A stretch of DNA of 64,000 nucleotides from Muscardinus avellanarius (taxonomy: Eukaryota; Chordata; Mammalia; Rodentia; Gliridae): positions 119,187,405-119,251,404 of the forward strand of contig OY726559.1 of NCBI GenBank assembly GCA_963383645.1, written 5' to 3'. A program made the translations under genes and the position numbers. Every line of letters begins with the position of its first letter. Within the stretch, counting starts at the first letter, position 1. Below are positions 1 to 11,270 of the stretch, piece by piece. Under the pieces are notes generated by a model. It saw only the letters and a program-made list of their open reading frames with translations, did no database searches and had not been told where the DNA came from.

Positions 1-19
1 GTCTTGTTATTAACATTAT

Positions 20-140
20 TAAATAGAGTCTTGCTAAGTTGGTGACAATCTCCCTGCATTGCAAAGGCGGTCCTGGAAGCCAAAGTCCTCCTGTTTCAGC
101 CTCCTAAGTAATGGGGATTTGGTGTACACCCCCACACCCT
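20..140 (-). repeat. Decayed SINE remnant
   Basis: The stretch reads as the reverse complement of a B1-dID SINE: the phrases for 'tcttgctaagtt', 'cctgtttcagcctcctaagta' without its last base, and 'atggggattt' occur in the right order. It is strongly diverged. The remaining sequence to position 480 shows no recognisable feature. Confidence 0.45.
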
Positions 141-479
141 ACTCCCCAAAATCTTTAGCAGGCAAAGTCCACTGTTGTCTTGGTTCTTCACTGCCATCTT
201 CCCTTTCATCAGGTGGCCTTCCCATGTCTGCTACTGATGTTCTCACCAAGTGAGAAGGCTGGCTGCATTTGGAACAGACATTTAAGCTTCCTTCAGTCAG
301 CCCTGGTGCACCCTTGCTCTGCATTGCCCAGTGGAAACAAAAGGGTGCTTTACCCATAGGAGCTCAGCAGAGGCATTCATTGTGCTTAACTGATTTAGAA
401 TCCAAAGTCTCTAGACAAGCAGAGGTTTTCTATGTAAGGATAAATTAAAAGGAGCAAAGCAGCCTGTTAGCTAATTCAT

Positions 480-500
480 TCATATTCCCTTTCTTTCCTT

Positions 501-558
<58 letters not shown>

Positions 559-690
559 CCCCTCCATGCCTCCCTCCCTCCCTCTATTCCTCCCTCCCTC
601 CCTCGCTCCCTTGCTCCCTTCCTCCCTTGCTCCCTCCTTTCCTTCCTTCCTTGCTTCCTTCCTTTCCTTCTTTCTTGTGCACTGTAGTCA
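480..690. repeat. Pyrimidine-rich microsatellite, (TC)n then (CCTT/CTCC)n
   Basis: About 58 bases of uninterrupted TC dinucleotides from near 498 run into mixed CTCC and CCTT tetramers up to about 680. It abuts an L1 3' end in the same orientation and probably grew from that element's tail. The apparent Arg/Glu-rich reading frame on the minus strand is an artefact of this repeat. Confidence 0.95.
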
Positions 691-900
691 TATATCTTAA
701 TGGGGTACAAGATGGTAGAGCATACATGCACACATCACTTATTTAGCCCTTCCCCAATTCCCACCTCATTCACTCTCCTCTTCCTCCTTCTCAAAATGTT
801 TGGCTTAGCTATTGACTTTGATATGCTTATGAATGTACATCGTGAACATTAGGGAATTTCCCTCTTTCACCTCCAAACCCCCTCAGTTAGGTCACAAAAA
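676..900 (-). mobile_element. L1 3' UTR fragment
   Basis: The minus strand matches the L1 3' UTR seen many times in this window: the complement of 'ttaatggggtacaagatgg', then 'cccaattcccacctcattc', then 'ttgactttgatatg'. It is truncated and carries no coding part. Confidence 0.8.
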
Positions 901-2030
901 ATCACTGTATATTTACCACTTGGATATCAGAAAGCCAAGATTTTAGCTCCTACCCTCCTACCTTCTGACTGTAAGTATGAAAATTGCTTAAATTCTTCCC
1001 ACCCTATATATGTGAAATGTGAGTATTAAACATCAGAAATTACAATTTTAGAAATACGGCCTATATTTAATTTCTTTTCATCTGGTAAAGAACAGTAAAG
1101 TCTGGAAAGAATTTATGAGACAGCAGAGAACATCATGATAATTTTGTGCAATAATTTGTAATTCTTCCTAACTTGACTCTTTTTTCTCCAGCTCTCCAGA
1201 ACATGGCCAATGACTACTGATATCATCAGTTTCAGACCCTGGCAGTGTGGACTGTTCTGAGCCAATCTGGAGCCCAGCTGTTGGCAACATTCTGAGAGGA
1301 TAGGAATCATTATCCCCAGACAGACAGGCCATCCAGCTTTTGAAACAAACAAAGGGAGGATAAACATGGCCATGGGTGTTAGCCCACACAGCACTGGCTA
1401 CTTCCATCAGCAAACCTACTGCCACTTTCCAGGCCTAACTGGTTCCCAAACTGAGAGCCCTGTGGATGCTGGGTAATGCTATATTCTTCTCACTATAATT
1501 TAACTCCAAACTGATGACTAAGCACTGAGGAGCTCTTCATCAGTCTTCATTCAAAGATCGCATGAAAGTAGCAGCAAATCTGCAATCACCTCAACTCTGT
1601 TCCTGCCCCAATGTCTTGTCAGGGATGCTCGGCTTTCTCCTAGGATGCAACAAATCCCCTCCTGAGACAGAGGCCTGTCCCATAGCATCAGTGGCTTATG
1701 ACCTTTCACTGTGGGAGCTCTGATGACAATTGGACTGTTTTCAGGAACCATACCCATGAGTCGCTTTGTCATTTGGAACAAATGTCTTTGACTTGAGCAC
1801 CCATATTCTGTGCTGCCCCAGACCCAGTGGAGGCAAACTATGCTTATTAAACTGTGCTTCCTCTCACTGCTTGTTTCTTCGTGGAAATACCCTTGATATC
1901 TGATGTCCAAGATTTTAATACAGCTTAAGGTAAATGAAGCATTTTAGCAAATATGAGAGATATATGGTGTGGAAGACTCCCACAACTCAAAATGTGAAAG
2001 GACAGCATAATCTATCCAAATAAAGCAGAT
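901..2030. other. Unassigned sequence
   Basis: No repeat family, splice-flanked exon or RNA gene was recognised. Open frames exist on the minus strand (for example 1551-1910, 119 codons), but they show no known domain or flanking splice signals. Confidence 0.5.
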
Positions 2031-2500
2031 CCATTTAAGGTACCAATGGCTATTTTCAACTTCTTCAAGCATAATATATTCATTCTATGTACTTCTTTGT
2101 ACATCAAATATGAGTACAGCTCTAACTTCCCCTGAATTCCCTCTGAAATCAAGGGCAGGGCCTTATGGATCTATCCACAAGACCTCTCATGGAGTTGCTA
2201 CTTGCAAGCACTATAATCAAGCTCCAAGTCCACCCTGTAGATCTCTTTGGCCAGAAGATGCACACACAGTCACTGTGCAGCAGATTCCCTCCCAGTCCCC
2301 ACTGCTCAGCCCCAGCTGCACCTTGAGGGGTGGATGCTTAGGCATTCCTCAGCATGAACCCAACTTACTCTTTTCTAACCTCTTTGGTTTCCACCTGCTT
2401 CACCATTACCTGGTCCTTTTCAAATGTTTACAACCTCCCAATCTGCTGGATCTTTCTTCCATCTGCTCCTTCTTTTATGGATTCTCATGATGGGGATACT
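2030..2500. other. Segmental duplication, copy paired with 12.14-12.60 kb
   Basis: This block and 12140-12605 share an ordered series of matches in the same orientation: 'gggcaggg', 'catggaattg/catggagttg', 'cttgcaagca/cttgtaagca', 'cactgtgcagcag', 'ctcccagtcc', 'cactgctcagc', then 'aacctctttggtt/aatctctttggtt'. Many substitutions and small gaps indicate an old duplication. No coding potential is shared by the two copies. Confidence 0.75.
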
Positions 2501-2504
2501 CAGG

Positions 2505-3350
2505 TATTGTTCTGAGAACTTGACATTTGGTGAGTAACTCATGGAATCACTACACAGGTTCATAGCACCTGATGGAGACACCAACACCTCTTACTCAGGT
2601 TTCTGCCATACCTCTCCTGGTACACATGAAAACAACCCCAGGGTCCCTTGAGATGCTCCAGGAACCAAGGCAGCTCTCCTCTGATGGACATGCATCTCCA
2701 TGGCCTCCTTTCTCTCCGATTCAACTTTTCCTTTGCCACAAAAAGCAAGAGCAGTAACTGAAAGACTTAAGGATCTTGTGAGGACCATCCCAAGAAGTGT
2801 TTTCTTCTACCCCATCATGGTGATGCACACCTGCAATCCCACTACTTGGGATGCTGAGAGAGGAGAATTGCATGTTCATGCCAGACTCGCTAAGTTAGTA
2901 AACAGCCTAGTGATACCTGTTTCCAAACCAAAACTAAAGAAAGGGGAGGGGAGTAGCACAGAGATCCCTGGGTTTAAGTACCATAAAGAAAAGAACCCTG
3001 ACTTTTTCTAAGGTTTCACCGGAATAAATTCCTGCCCTCTTACACTAGCAAAAGAGGATTCCAGAAGACATTATTGCCCATGCTAGTAATGGTGGAACTA
3101 GACTGCAACCTCTAGATCCCCATGTGTAGTCTCTCTCTTAGTCCCCAAGATCTTCCCTTCCTGAGGTCTCTGCTCTCTCCACGGACCATAGAAACTCTCC
3201 CACCATTTTCCTGCCCTCCCTTTATCCCAGTGGGCAATCTGCAGTGCATTTCCATCACAACTTACCTTCTGGGAGGACAAAGAGCCCAATACCCCTGCAA
3301 GACATTTTGTGACAATCTAAAACTCTCTGGATGTAAATTTCTGAATTTCT
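2505..3350. other. Segmental duplication, copy paired with 18.90-19.75 kb
   Basis: Ordered matches with 18900-19745 include 'acttgacatttg/acttgatatttg', 'ctggtacacatgaaaa', 'gatgctcc', 'ggcagctctcct', 'gattcaacttttcctttgcc' and, after a shared SINE, 'ccagaagacattattgccc/gtagaagacactactgcca'. The SINE at 2810-2990 has its partner at 19235-19450, so that insertion is older than the duplication. Confidence 0.75.
2810..2990 (+). mobile_element. B1-dID SINE, old
   Basis: Head 'catggtgatgcacacctgca', a 'cagactcgctaagttagt' middle part and a dID-like tail ending 'gatccctgggttta' are recognisable. It lies inside the duplicated block and is shared with the 19 kb copy. Confidence 0.7.
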
Positions 3351-3384
3351 GAAAAAAATGTCAGACATATCATTAACCAACTTT

Positions 3385-4640
3385 AGCAGTTTATTTTAAA
3401 ATAACAAAATGTAGAGCAGAGAACTGGATTCTCCTTAAAGAGGACACTGGTTCAACAGTGTAACACCGAAGCACAGGTAAAACTTGCTCAACAAGACCCC
3501 AAAGGCACAGGAAACTAAAAGGCAGATCAATATGTGGGATTGCATGAAACTCAAGAGCTTCTGTACAGCAAAGGAAAATATCAAGAACATCAAGCATGAG
3601 CCAACAGAATGAAAGAAGGTTTTTTGCTACCTACTCTTCCAGTAGAGAACTAATATCTAGAATATAGAGAGAACTCAAGAAACTCAGCACTAAAAAAGCA
3701 AATAACCCAATAAAAATGGGCAAGTGAACTAGAATCTTCATGAAAGAAGAAATTCAAATGGCAAAAAATGCATAAAAGTGCTCAACATCATTAATAATCA
3801 GAGAAACGCAAATCAAAACTACCCTGAAATTTCACCTTACTCCAACTAGAATGGCAATAGTTTAAAACACAAACAACAACAAATGCTGGTGAGGATGTGG
3901 AGAAGTGGGAACAATAACATATTGTTGGTGGCACTGAAAATTAGTGCAACCACTTTGGAAAACGGTATGGAGGACCCTCAGAAGAATGGGAATGAACTTA
4001 CCATCTGATCCAGCAATATCACTTCTGGTTTTCTGCCCAAAAGAATGGAAACCAAACTACCAAACTAATGACTATGGATCTATGTTCAGAGCTACACAAT
4101 TCACAATTGCCAAACTATGGAACCAGCCAAGATGTTCATCAAAAGATGATGGATTACAAAACTGTGGCATATGTACACAATGGAATTTTACTCAGCCATA
4201 AAGAAAAACACAATTACCGTATTTACAGGGAAATGGATGGAATGGGAGAACATTTTGCTAAGTGAGATTAGTCAGTAACAAAAAATACAAAATCAGATGC
4301 TCTTCCTAAAATCCAAAAGCTAGGCAGAAAAGGGGCCACAGGAGGAACTTTAGATGAAGAAGGAGATACTATGGATAAGCAAATAAGGTGACCTAACTGA
4401 GAGGGTGGCAGAAGGGAAGAGGGAAATTCTCTGTTTTCATGATGAAAATAACAAACATATCAAAGTCAATCACTAAGGGAAACATGAGAAGGAGGAAGGG
4501 GAGGGAATGGGGCAGGAATTGGGTAAGGGCTAATTGGGTGATGTGTGCATATATGCCTCTACCATCTTGTACTCCATTAATATGTATGATCCACCAAGAA
4601 AAAAAATGAAAATGCACCAAGAAAAAATTTAAAAAATAAG
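3385..4640 (+). mobile_element. L1 fragment: ORF2 3' end and 3' UTR
   Basis: Sense-strand L1. The region contains the late ORF2 stretch ('tgggattgcatgaaactcaa', 'cttctgtacagcaaaggaaa', later 'acaatggaattttactcagc' and 'aaatggatggaatgggagaa'), followed by the family's 3' UTR ('gggagggaatggggcaggaa') and an A-rich end. ORF2 is broken by many stops. It is 5'-truncated and not functional. Confidence 0.9.
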
Positions 4641-4674
4641 AATCTCAGACAAGGAGCAAAAAACGTAGATATGA

Positions 4675-4895
4675 TCACAAGTGGAATGTGATATTGCATG
4701 TCTGCATTCCCAGTACTTGGGAGGCTGAGACACAAAGATTACAAGTTCAAGGCCAGCCTCAGCAACTCATTAGTTTAGCAAAACCCTCAATCCAAATAAA
4801 GAACAAAAGGGGCTGGGAGTTGTGTGCTGGGAGCAAAGTGGTACAGTGCCCCTGACTTTTAGTCTCAATACCAATATAAAAAAAAAACAAACTAA
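4675..4895 (+). mobile_element. B1-dID SINE
   Basis: Near-complete but diverged: 'cattcccagtacttgggagg', 'aaggccagcctcagcaactc', then the ID-type part 'ggggctgggagttgtgtgct' and an oligo-A tail. Confidence 0.8.
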
Positions 4896-4954
4896 ATTTA
4901 AGCTCTTCCTTCTGCATCTGGCCTTAATGGAGTAACAGTCCTGATTTACTCTCC

Positions 4955-5790
4955 TGTATTGCTGGGGTGGTGGGGAATCGTGGGGATTGATCTAAGAAGC
5001 ATTTTACCACCTTGCGATACTATCAGCTCCATTTTATTGTTTAGTATAAAACAAGCTCTAGCTAAGTTTGAGTGTCTTGCTAAGTTGCTGAGCTCATAAC
5101 TTTTAAGTAGAGAAAAGCAGGTGTGGCAGGGCTTCAATGCAAAGCAAGCACACATCATGCCCTCACGACACCAAGTGTCCAGCAGTGGGCCAGCCTCCAG
5201 GTGGCACACATTTACTTCACCAGCTGGACCCTAAATAGTCCAGGCACAGCACAGATTCTACAAAATATTGTCCAGACTCTCCCCTATTCTCCCACTTCCT
5301 CGCCCTCCCAGTACACCACTGCAGGTTCTTGTGCAATAGTGAGGTGGGTTAGAGACACAGGTGTCCCTGTCAGACTTTGTCTGGTCCCAGGAGCAAAGTT
5401 CCATCGATGGAGTTGGAAGAAGGGACTGAGTATGGCCAAGAGTTGAAGCCAAGGGATTAAGGGAGGAAGTATTTGAGGAGTCTTTTCACCCTGGTTGGGG
5501 TAGAGAGTGAGGCTGGGGCAGGCCACACCCAGCTCCACCACACAGTCATGAAAAGATTGGTTCTGAGGTCAGCACTTCTGGCTTTGAGAACCACATCTAT
5601 AATTGAGAAGATTCCACAATGCAAAGTTAGGAATTAGTGATGTCTTTCTTTCAGTTAGTTTTCTGTGATGACATTTCTATAAAGATCTGCAGAAATTAAT
5701 TCTTGTTCACTTGAATCTGTGATCCTCCAGTCTCAGCCTTCCAAGTACTGGGATTACTAGCATGCAACCACACCTGGTTTTCCTCTCGAT
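4955..5790 (-). repeat. Two minus-strand SINE remnants around otherwise unassigned sequence
   Basis: Positions 4955-5100 hold an antisense dID/B1 remnant ('gggattgatc', 'cattttaccac', 'ttgctaagttgctgag'). Positions 5695-5785 hold an antisense B1 head ('gtgatcctccagtctcagcc', 'gtactgggattac'). The roughly 590 bases between them, and 5790-6040 after them, show nothing recognisable. Confidence 0.6.
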
Positions 5791-6039
5791 TTTGCAAATG
5801 CCCCTCTAGGCCCCTTTGACTCAGTTTCTTCCTCCCCTAGCAATGGTTTCTCCTAAGAATTGAGAAATGTCCAATGTATTTATTTAGTGTCTTTTCTTCT
5901 TGAATCCTCTGGGTAGATCATCTGGAAATCACTCAGGGTTATATGGGTCAGCAATATGTTAGGGGAGAGATGACCAAGCAACTGTAGTGGTGTCCATTAA
6001 CTGATAGCTTCTTATATGCCAGATACTATGCTGAAGACT

Positions 6040-6144
6040 TTCACTGCTATATGTCTGAGAACTAGGGAGACCCTGTTTCAATATAAAAATAAGATAGACC
6101 TGGGGGTATAGCTCAGAGGTAGAATGCCTCTAGGTTAAATTCCC

Positions 6145-6184
<40 letters not shown>

Positions 6185-6880
6185 AATGAAGCCAGGCCAT
6201 GGTGCACAAACCTGTAATTCCAGTACCGGGGAGGCTGACACAGGAGGATTGCAGGCTCAAGACCAGCATCAGCAACTTAGCTATAGTCTGTTTCAAATTT
6301 TAAAAAAAGAGTTGATTGTCGAAGTTCACACCTGTAATCTCAGTCCTTGAGAGGCTGAGACAGGAGAATCACAGGTTCAAAGACAACCCCAGCAATTTAG
6401 TGAGGCTTTCAACAATATACTAAGACCCTGCTACTAAATAAAAATAAAATGAGGCTGACAATGCAAGAGATGGGGGGGGTGCTGAACAGTAATTTAAATT
6501 CTTGTTTCAAAACTGCCCTGATAAAATTTTTATACTTTCTAATCCCAGTACTTGGGAGGAAGAGACAGAAAGAGTACAGGTTCAAGGACAGTCTCAAGAA
6601 TTAGTGAGATTCTTATCAACATAATGAAGCCCTGTTACAAAATAAAAGTGAGCCAGTCATGGTGGTGTATGCTTGTAATCCAAGTACTTGGAAGGTTGAG
6701 ACAGGAAAATCATAGGTTCCATGGTAGTCTCAGTAATTTTGCGACATTTTGAGCAACATAGTGAGACCCTGTTTCCAAACAAATAAAATACGGCTGTGGG
6801 TTAAGCTTGGAGGTAGAATACCTTTGGACTTAATCTCCAGTACCAATTAATTAATTAATTAATTAAATGAGGGAAACTAC
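6040..6880 (+). mobile_element. Cluster of sense-strand B1-dID SINEs with a (CA)n
   Basis: Four partly overlapping or nested copies run head to tail: a dID end near 6095-6150 continuing into a (CA)n tract (6151-6181), a copy from about 6185, another head from about 6320, a fragment from 6535, and a copy from about 6645 ending in (TTAA/AATT)n at 6848-6868. Each shows its own 'gtaat..cagtacttgggagg'-type motif. Confidence 0.8.
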
Positions 6881-6904
6881 AGTCAACTACCAAAAGTATA
6901 TTCT

Positions 6905-8620
6905 TTAAAAAGAGACTTCCGGGAAGATGGTGACCAAGAAAAGCGGGGCTTAAGAGCCCCGCTAACAACCAATCTCCATTACCACAAAATCAGTGCCTTT
7001 CATAGCCAGAAAACACCATCACCAGAAACAAAAAAATCACCAGGCTCCAGAGAGAAAGCGCACTGAGAACAGAGCTCAGAGCCACAGAGGAGATAACCGG
7101 CCTCATGCCCAAGGACGCGGCAGCAGCGCCATACTGCCAGCAGCAGTGGCAAATTCACCGGACGGCTACAGCAAGTCGAGGTGAGCCGCTGCGGAAGAGC
7201 CAGGCGGGTTTTCTCACTGCAGGTAAAATTTAAAGCTCCCAGTGGCTGAACTCAGCACACGCCGCAGGGATTCAGAGTGGAAGTCAAAACCAAGAAGAAC
7301 TATGCCAGCCTCACGGCCGAGGGCGTGGCAGCGGCGCCATATTGCCACTGGCGGCAGCAGCAGAGAATTCACCGAATCCAATACAGCTACATCTGCATAC
7401 TCAAGAACAGTGAGTCAAATTGCGGGCCACAGAGGAGAAATCCCAGTACTGTACTCCCTGGGACTTGACCCAGTGGGGGAGGGGCGGTGGCAGAGATATC
7501 ACACCATAGGAGAACGGAAAACCTGGCACCCCCCACAGTCTAAAGCAGCCTCTATCGACTCTCTGGGTCGGAGACTCTGTGATACAACCCAGTAAAGGAG
7601 TAGTGGGGTCTGAGATACTACAGACTCGAGATCCTGAACACCTTAAGTGAAGTCATAGTGACTCAAGATAGGAACCCAGAGAAGGCACAAACTTCCTAAA
7701 TCATGGGAAGGAGGAATAATACTGGAGCAATGAATGCCCACAACCCCACAACATCAGAACCCGATAAAACAGAAAATCAGAGATTTCTAGAAGATCAAAT
7801 CAGGAAAATAACTGTAGAAATAACAGAGGTGCTTCGAAAAGAACTCAGAGAGAGCCAAAAAGAGATAAAGGATGCAATTAATGAAGTAAAGGCCTCAATT
7901 CAAAGCACAAACAACCGATTAGATCACATGGAGAACAGAATCTCGCTCTTAGAAGATGAGCAATCCAAAAATGAACGCATAGTTTCTAATCTAGAAAAAA
8001 ATATCCGACAGCAGGAATCTGACATTGAAGAAATATGGGCCCATTTTAAGAGAGCTAACCTAAGAATAATTGGAATAGAGGAGGGAAAAGAAAGTGAAAC
8101 CAAAGGGATCAACAATCTCTTCAAGGAAGTAATAGCAGAAAATTTTCCAAACGTAGAGCAAGAGGTTGATACACAGGTCCAGGAAACTTATAGAACTCCC
8201 TTTAGACAGGATCAGAGAAGAGGATCCCCACGCCACATAATTGTCAAAATGACCACTGTGGAAGCCAAGCAGAGAATCTTAAAGGCAACAAAAACAAAGG
8301 GCCAACTGACATTCAGAGGCAAACCAATTAGAATCACTCCAGACTTCCCAAACCAAGTCATGAGAGCCAGAAGGGCTTGGAGTAACATATTCCAAACTAT
8401 GAAAGAAAACAACTTCCAGACAAAAATTTCCTACCCAGCAAAACTTTCTATCAAATTAGATGGAGAAATAAGAAGCTTCCATGACAAACAGAAACTGAAG
8501 GAATTTATGTCTTCAAAACCAGCACTAGAGAAAATACTCAAAGAGATTAACTACAAAGAAGAAATAGGTAACACACTCCAGAACTAGAGAAACAAGATTT
8601 TCCATCCAACAAACAACTAA
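6905..8620 (+). mobile_element. L1 5' half: 5' UTR plus ORF1, no ORF2
   Basis: A GC-richer leader begins near 'gacttccgggaagatggtga', runs about 790 bases, and leads into an intact ORF1 (7703-8587). The L1 identity of ORF1 stops shortly after its stop codon. The following sequence is an unrelated, older L1 in the opposite orientation, with no ORF2 and no clear poly-A tail at the junction. Most L1 copies lose the 5' end, so this retained 5' half is unusual. It could be a deletion product, an early-polyadenylated copy or a HAL1-like ORF1-only element. Confidence 0.85.
7703..8587 (+). CDS. L1 ORF1 protein (ORF1p), intact 294 residues
   Basis: ORF1p is the RNA-binding chaperone of L1 ribonucleoprotein particles. 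It trimerises through a coiled coil and coats L1 RNA in the cytoplasm. The frame is uninterrupted from ATG to TAG. Residues about 20-115 are a heptad-rich, highly charged coiled coil ('NNRLDHMENRISLLEDEQSK'). An RNA-recognition-like core follows, containing 'RRGSPRHIIVKM', and the C-terminal domain contains 'ITPDFPNQVMRARRAW' and ends near 'LEKILKEI'. The length is somewhat below that of human ORF1p (338) but all three regions are present. The start is chosen because it is the first ATG after the leader and begins with a short basic stretch. No partner ORF2 lies downstream, so this copy could not mobilise itself. Confidence 0.93.
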   Translation: MGRRNNTGAMNAHNPTTSEPDKTENQRFLEDQIRKITVEITEVLRKELRESQKEIKDAINEVKASIQSTNNRLDHMENRISLLEDEQSKNERIVSNLEKNIRQQESDIEEIWAHFKRANLRIIGIEEGKESETKGINNLFKEVIAENFPNVEQEVDTQVQETYRTPFRQDQRRGSPRHIIVKMTTVEAKQRILKATKTKGQLTFRGKPIRITPDFPNQVMRARRAWSNIFQTMKENNFQTKISYPAKLSIKLDGEIRSFHDKQKLKEFMSSKPALEKILKEINYKEEIGNTLQN

Positions 8621-8639
8621 GATTGGTTATCTGTGGAGA

Positions 8640-9345
8640 TTCATTATTTATGTTAGTCTTTTACCTATCTCTAAAGGGTATTGTTTGCCTTTATTGTTGT
8701 TAATTTTTAGGATTTCTAGTTGGAATATTAATATACCTTCAGATATAGCAATTGGAAATATTTTATCCCATTCTATTAGTAACTGTTAACTCTGTTTACA
8801 TTGTCTTTGGATATACAATATTTTTTTATTTTTTAGGGAGTTTGTATACTCTTCTGTTGCCTGTGCCATTGTAATCATAACCAAGAAATCACTGCCAATT
8901 TCAATGTTGTCAGGTTTAATGACCCAGATTTTCTCCTAAAAGTTTATAGTCTTAAGATATATATTTAGGTCTATTATCTATTTTGAGTTAATATTTGTAT
9001 ATGGGATTAGGTAAGGGTCCAATTTTATTCTTTTCCATGTAATTATTATTTTTAACAATATTTAGTTAAAAGATTATTATTTCCACCACCAAATGTTCGT
9101 GGAAACCTTGTCAAAAATAACTTGACAATATAGGGAAGAATTTAGCTCTAGGCTTGTATTTAACTCCAATGGTTTATATATCTGCCTTTAGAACAGTACT
9201 ACACTGTTTCAATTATTGTAGCTTTATATGGTTTGAAATCAGAAAATATATATCTTCTAGCTTTGTTCTTTTTCAAGATCGTTTTGGGTACCTAGACTCC
9301 ATATTCCATATTAGGATAGATTTTTTTCTGAAAAATAAATATATA
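8640..9345 (-). mobile_element. Old L1 ORF2 fragment
   Basis: The minus strand matches the middle/late ORF2 region of ancient mammalian L1: complements of 'ttttgagttaatatttgtat', 'taaaaggtccaatttta'-like text, 'cttgtcaaaaataacttgac' and 'tagctttgttctttttcaag' occur in order. It is far more decayed than the other L1 copies in the window and has no open frame. Confidence 0.75.
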
Positions 9346-9514
9346 AATATATGATAGTTTCACCTAAAAAATAGAAAAAAAATATTCTCTGGTAAGAAAG
9401 AAAGCAAAAAGAAATATTGAAATGTTATCTTTAAGTCATCAAAAGCTTGGTATCAGACAAATGAAACTCTTATGTGAGATTATCATTTTTAATTTTAGAT
9501 AAATTGCCATAATA

Positions 9515-9698
9515 CTAGATGTCAATTACTAAGCCAAGCATGGGAGGGAGGGATAGGGAGAGAATGGGGTGGGGATTGGGTGGGGGCTGACTGGGAAAAG
9601 TGTGCATGTATGTCTACAAAAGTATGTATCCTACTATGATGTATGAATACAGTGCACCAATTAAAAAAATAAATAAATAAAAATTAAAAAAAAAAAAG
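9515..9698 (+). mobile_element. L1 3' UTR fragment with A-rich tail
   Basis: Sense 3' end: 'ggggattgggtgggggctga', 'tgatgtatgaatacagtgca' and a terminal AAAT/A-rich tail at 9660-9698. The sequence from 9350 to 9515 is unassigned. Confidence 0.8.
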
Positions 9699-9703
9699 AA
9701 ACA

Positions 9704-10125
9704 GTGAGCTGGGCGTGGTGGCGCACACTTGTAATCCCCGTGCTTGGGAGGCGGACACGGGGATCGCGCAGGTTCGAAGCCAGACGCGCGTGCTGGCTTA
9801 GGAGACCCTGTTTCCCATAAAAATATAAAAAATAGGTCTGGGAGTGTAGCCTGGAGGTATAAGGGCTTCCAGGAACCCCAGTAACACCACCAAAAAATAA
9901 GAAATAAGAAAAAAAGAAACAGTGAGCCAGGCATGCAGGCACACACTTGTAGTACCAGTATTCGAACGGCTGAGACAGGAGGATCACTGTTCACAGACAG
10001 CCTCAGCTACTTAGTGAGGTCCTCTGCAATTCACTGAGACCTTAAATATTAAAGGTAGAATGCCATTGGGTCCCATCCCAGTACTGCCAAAAAGAAAAAA
10101 AGAAAAGAAAAGAAAAGAAAGAAAG
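9704..10125 (+). mobile_element. Two sense B1-dID SINEs (one young, one older)
   Basis: The first (9704-9905) is of the young type, with 'gctgggcgtggtggcgcaca', a tRNA-like B-box 'caggttcgaagccag' and the altered tail 'gggcttccaggaaccccagt'. The second (9920-10125) is an older copy ending in (GAAA)n. They are separated by an A-rich linker. Confidence 0.85.
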
Positions 10126-11270
10126 CAGCAGAAACATGAACTATCAGTGTTTACTCTGTCAGGTACTTCTGTAAGACCTTGATGAAAATTACCTCTTGTA
10201 TTCTTTTAAACCAAACAAGTATTTGCTACTATATATCTTATGCAGAGAGGAGGAAACTGAGAAACAAAGAAGACAGGAAACCTGGAAGAAACAAAGAGAC
10301 CAGCACCCATGTTACACACCCCATTTCCTCAATAGGCCGCTGCCAGATATCTTTTTTCTTGTTTTATTTTCTTCCCTTTCTCCAAATTTGTCTCTCGATG
10401 CATTAACTGGCTTACATGTTTAATTTGTTCCTTAACTTCTTTTCAATTAAAAAAGGTCTTTCATAATGTTTTTGAGAACAAGTGTAGGTAAGTGAGGCAA
10501 ATTCAGGCTCAGAGATGGCAGGATAACCATCAACCACGCTGATTTGCCTGTATCCAAGCCCAGGGCTCCTTTAGTATCTGCAGGCCATTATGTTCAACAG
10601 ACCAATGGCATCCACTGAGAGACTGGATGTAAACAGGGAGGGCCTGTCCTGCAGAGTGCCTGGGGGATGATGATTTCCCCTAGGTACCCTTATTCTTACT
10701 TAGGCTTCATGTCTCAAAGCTCCACATGGAACTACTGGAAGTCCTACATTCCTGAAGATCCACAGAACAGGGAGAGACAGAGAATGGGCCACACATTCTC
10801 TGATGTTCCACAACACCTTCTAGGGTACCGCAGAGCATCAAAGGACTCTCCTGAACTTGTAATGGAGACTGTGTAGGAGAAGCAGGCTTCCGCCTCACCA
10901 GCACAGGCCCTGATCTCCCTCAGGGATGTCAGTTTCAGGTAGGAGCCCATGATTCTTCAGTTCTTTAATGAAGGTACTTTAATGAAGGTTCTTTAATGAA
11001 GGTTCTTTAATGAAGGTACAATCACATTTTTCTAGCATAGCTAGCACAATGCTGTGTCAAGTAGTGATTTGTTAGAATTTTATTCAGTCTGAGAAATGAT
11101 TATAGCTGAAATTGTTTATCTACTGTTAAGAAAAGATTCATCTACACTTGAGATTCCTTGGACCACAATCAACAGTCAAAATGCCAGAGCTCTGACCTAA
11201 GGGTGCCTACAGCTCAGATGAGGACAGGGGTGAGGCAGGCAGGGCTCAGGGCACCAGCTAACTGTCAGGG
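10120..11270. other. Segmental-duplication relic of the intron around an NBPF-like A exon
   Basis: Same-orientation matches to 60.08-61.06 kb run in order: 'ctatcagtgtttactctg', 'caggctcagagatggcag', 'gcaatcaca/acaatcaca', 'agctagcacaatgctgtg', then 'cttgagattccttg' against 'cttgagaaaaatcagtgatt'. From about 11160 the match jumps to 61.79-61.90 kb ('gtcaaaatgccagagctctg' against 'atcaaaacgtcagggctcag'). The intervening segment, which at 61 kb holds exon A, is missing here. Confidence 0.7.
10966..11022. repeat. Short tandem repeat, 14-bp unit
   Basis: Four tandem copies of 'ctttaatgaaggt(t/a)' occur inside the duplicated block. The 60.98 kb partner has a single short equivalent, so the expansion is specific to this copy. 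Confidence 0.9.

Noticed and set aside
480..731. Arg/Glu-rich minus-strand frame
   Set aside because: It is the translation of a TC/CCTT microsatellite.
1551..1910. Minus-strand open frame of 119 codons
   Set aside because: No domain, no splice context and no paralogue in the window; it is consistent with chance.
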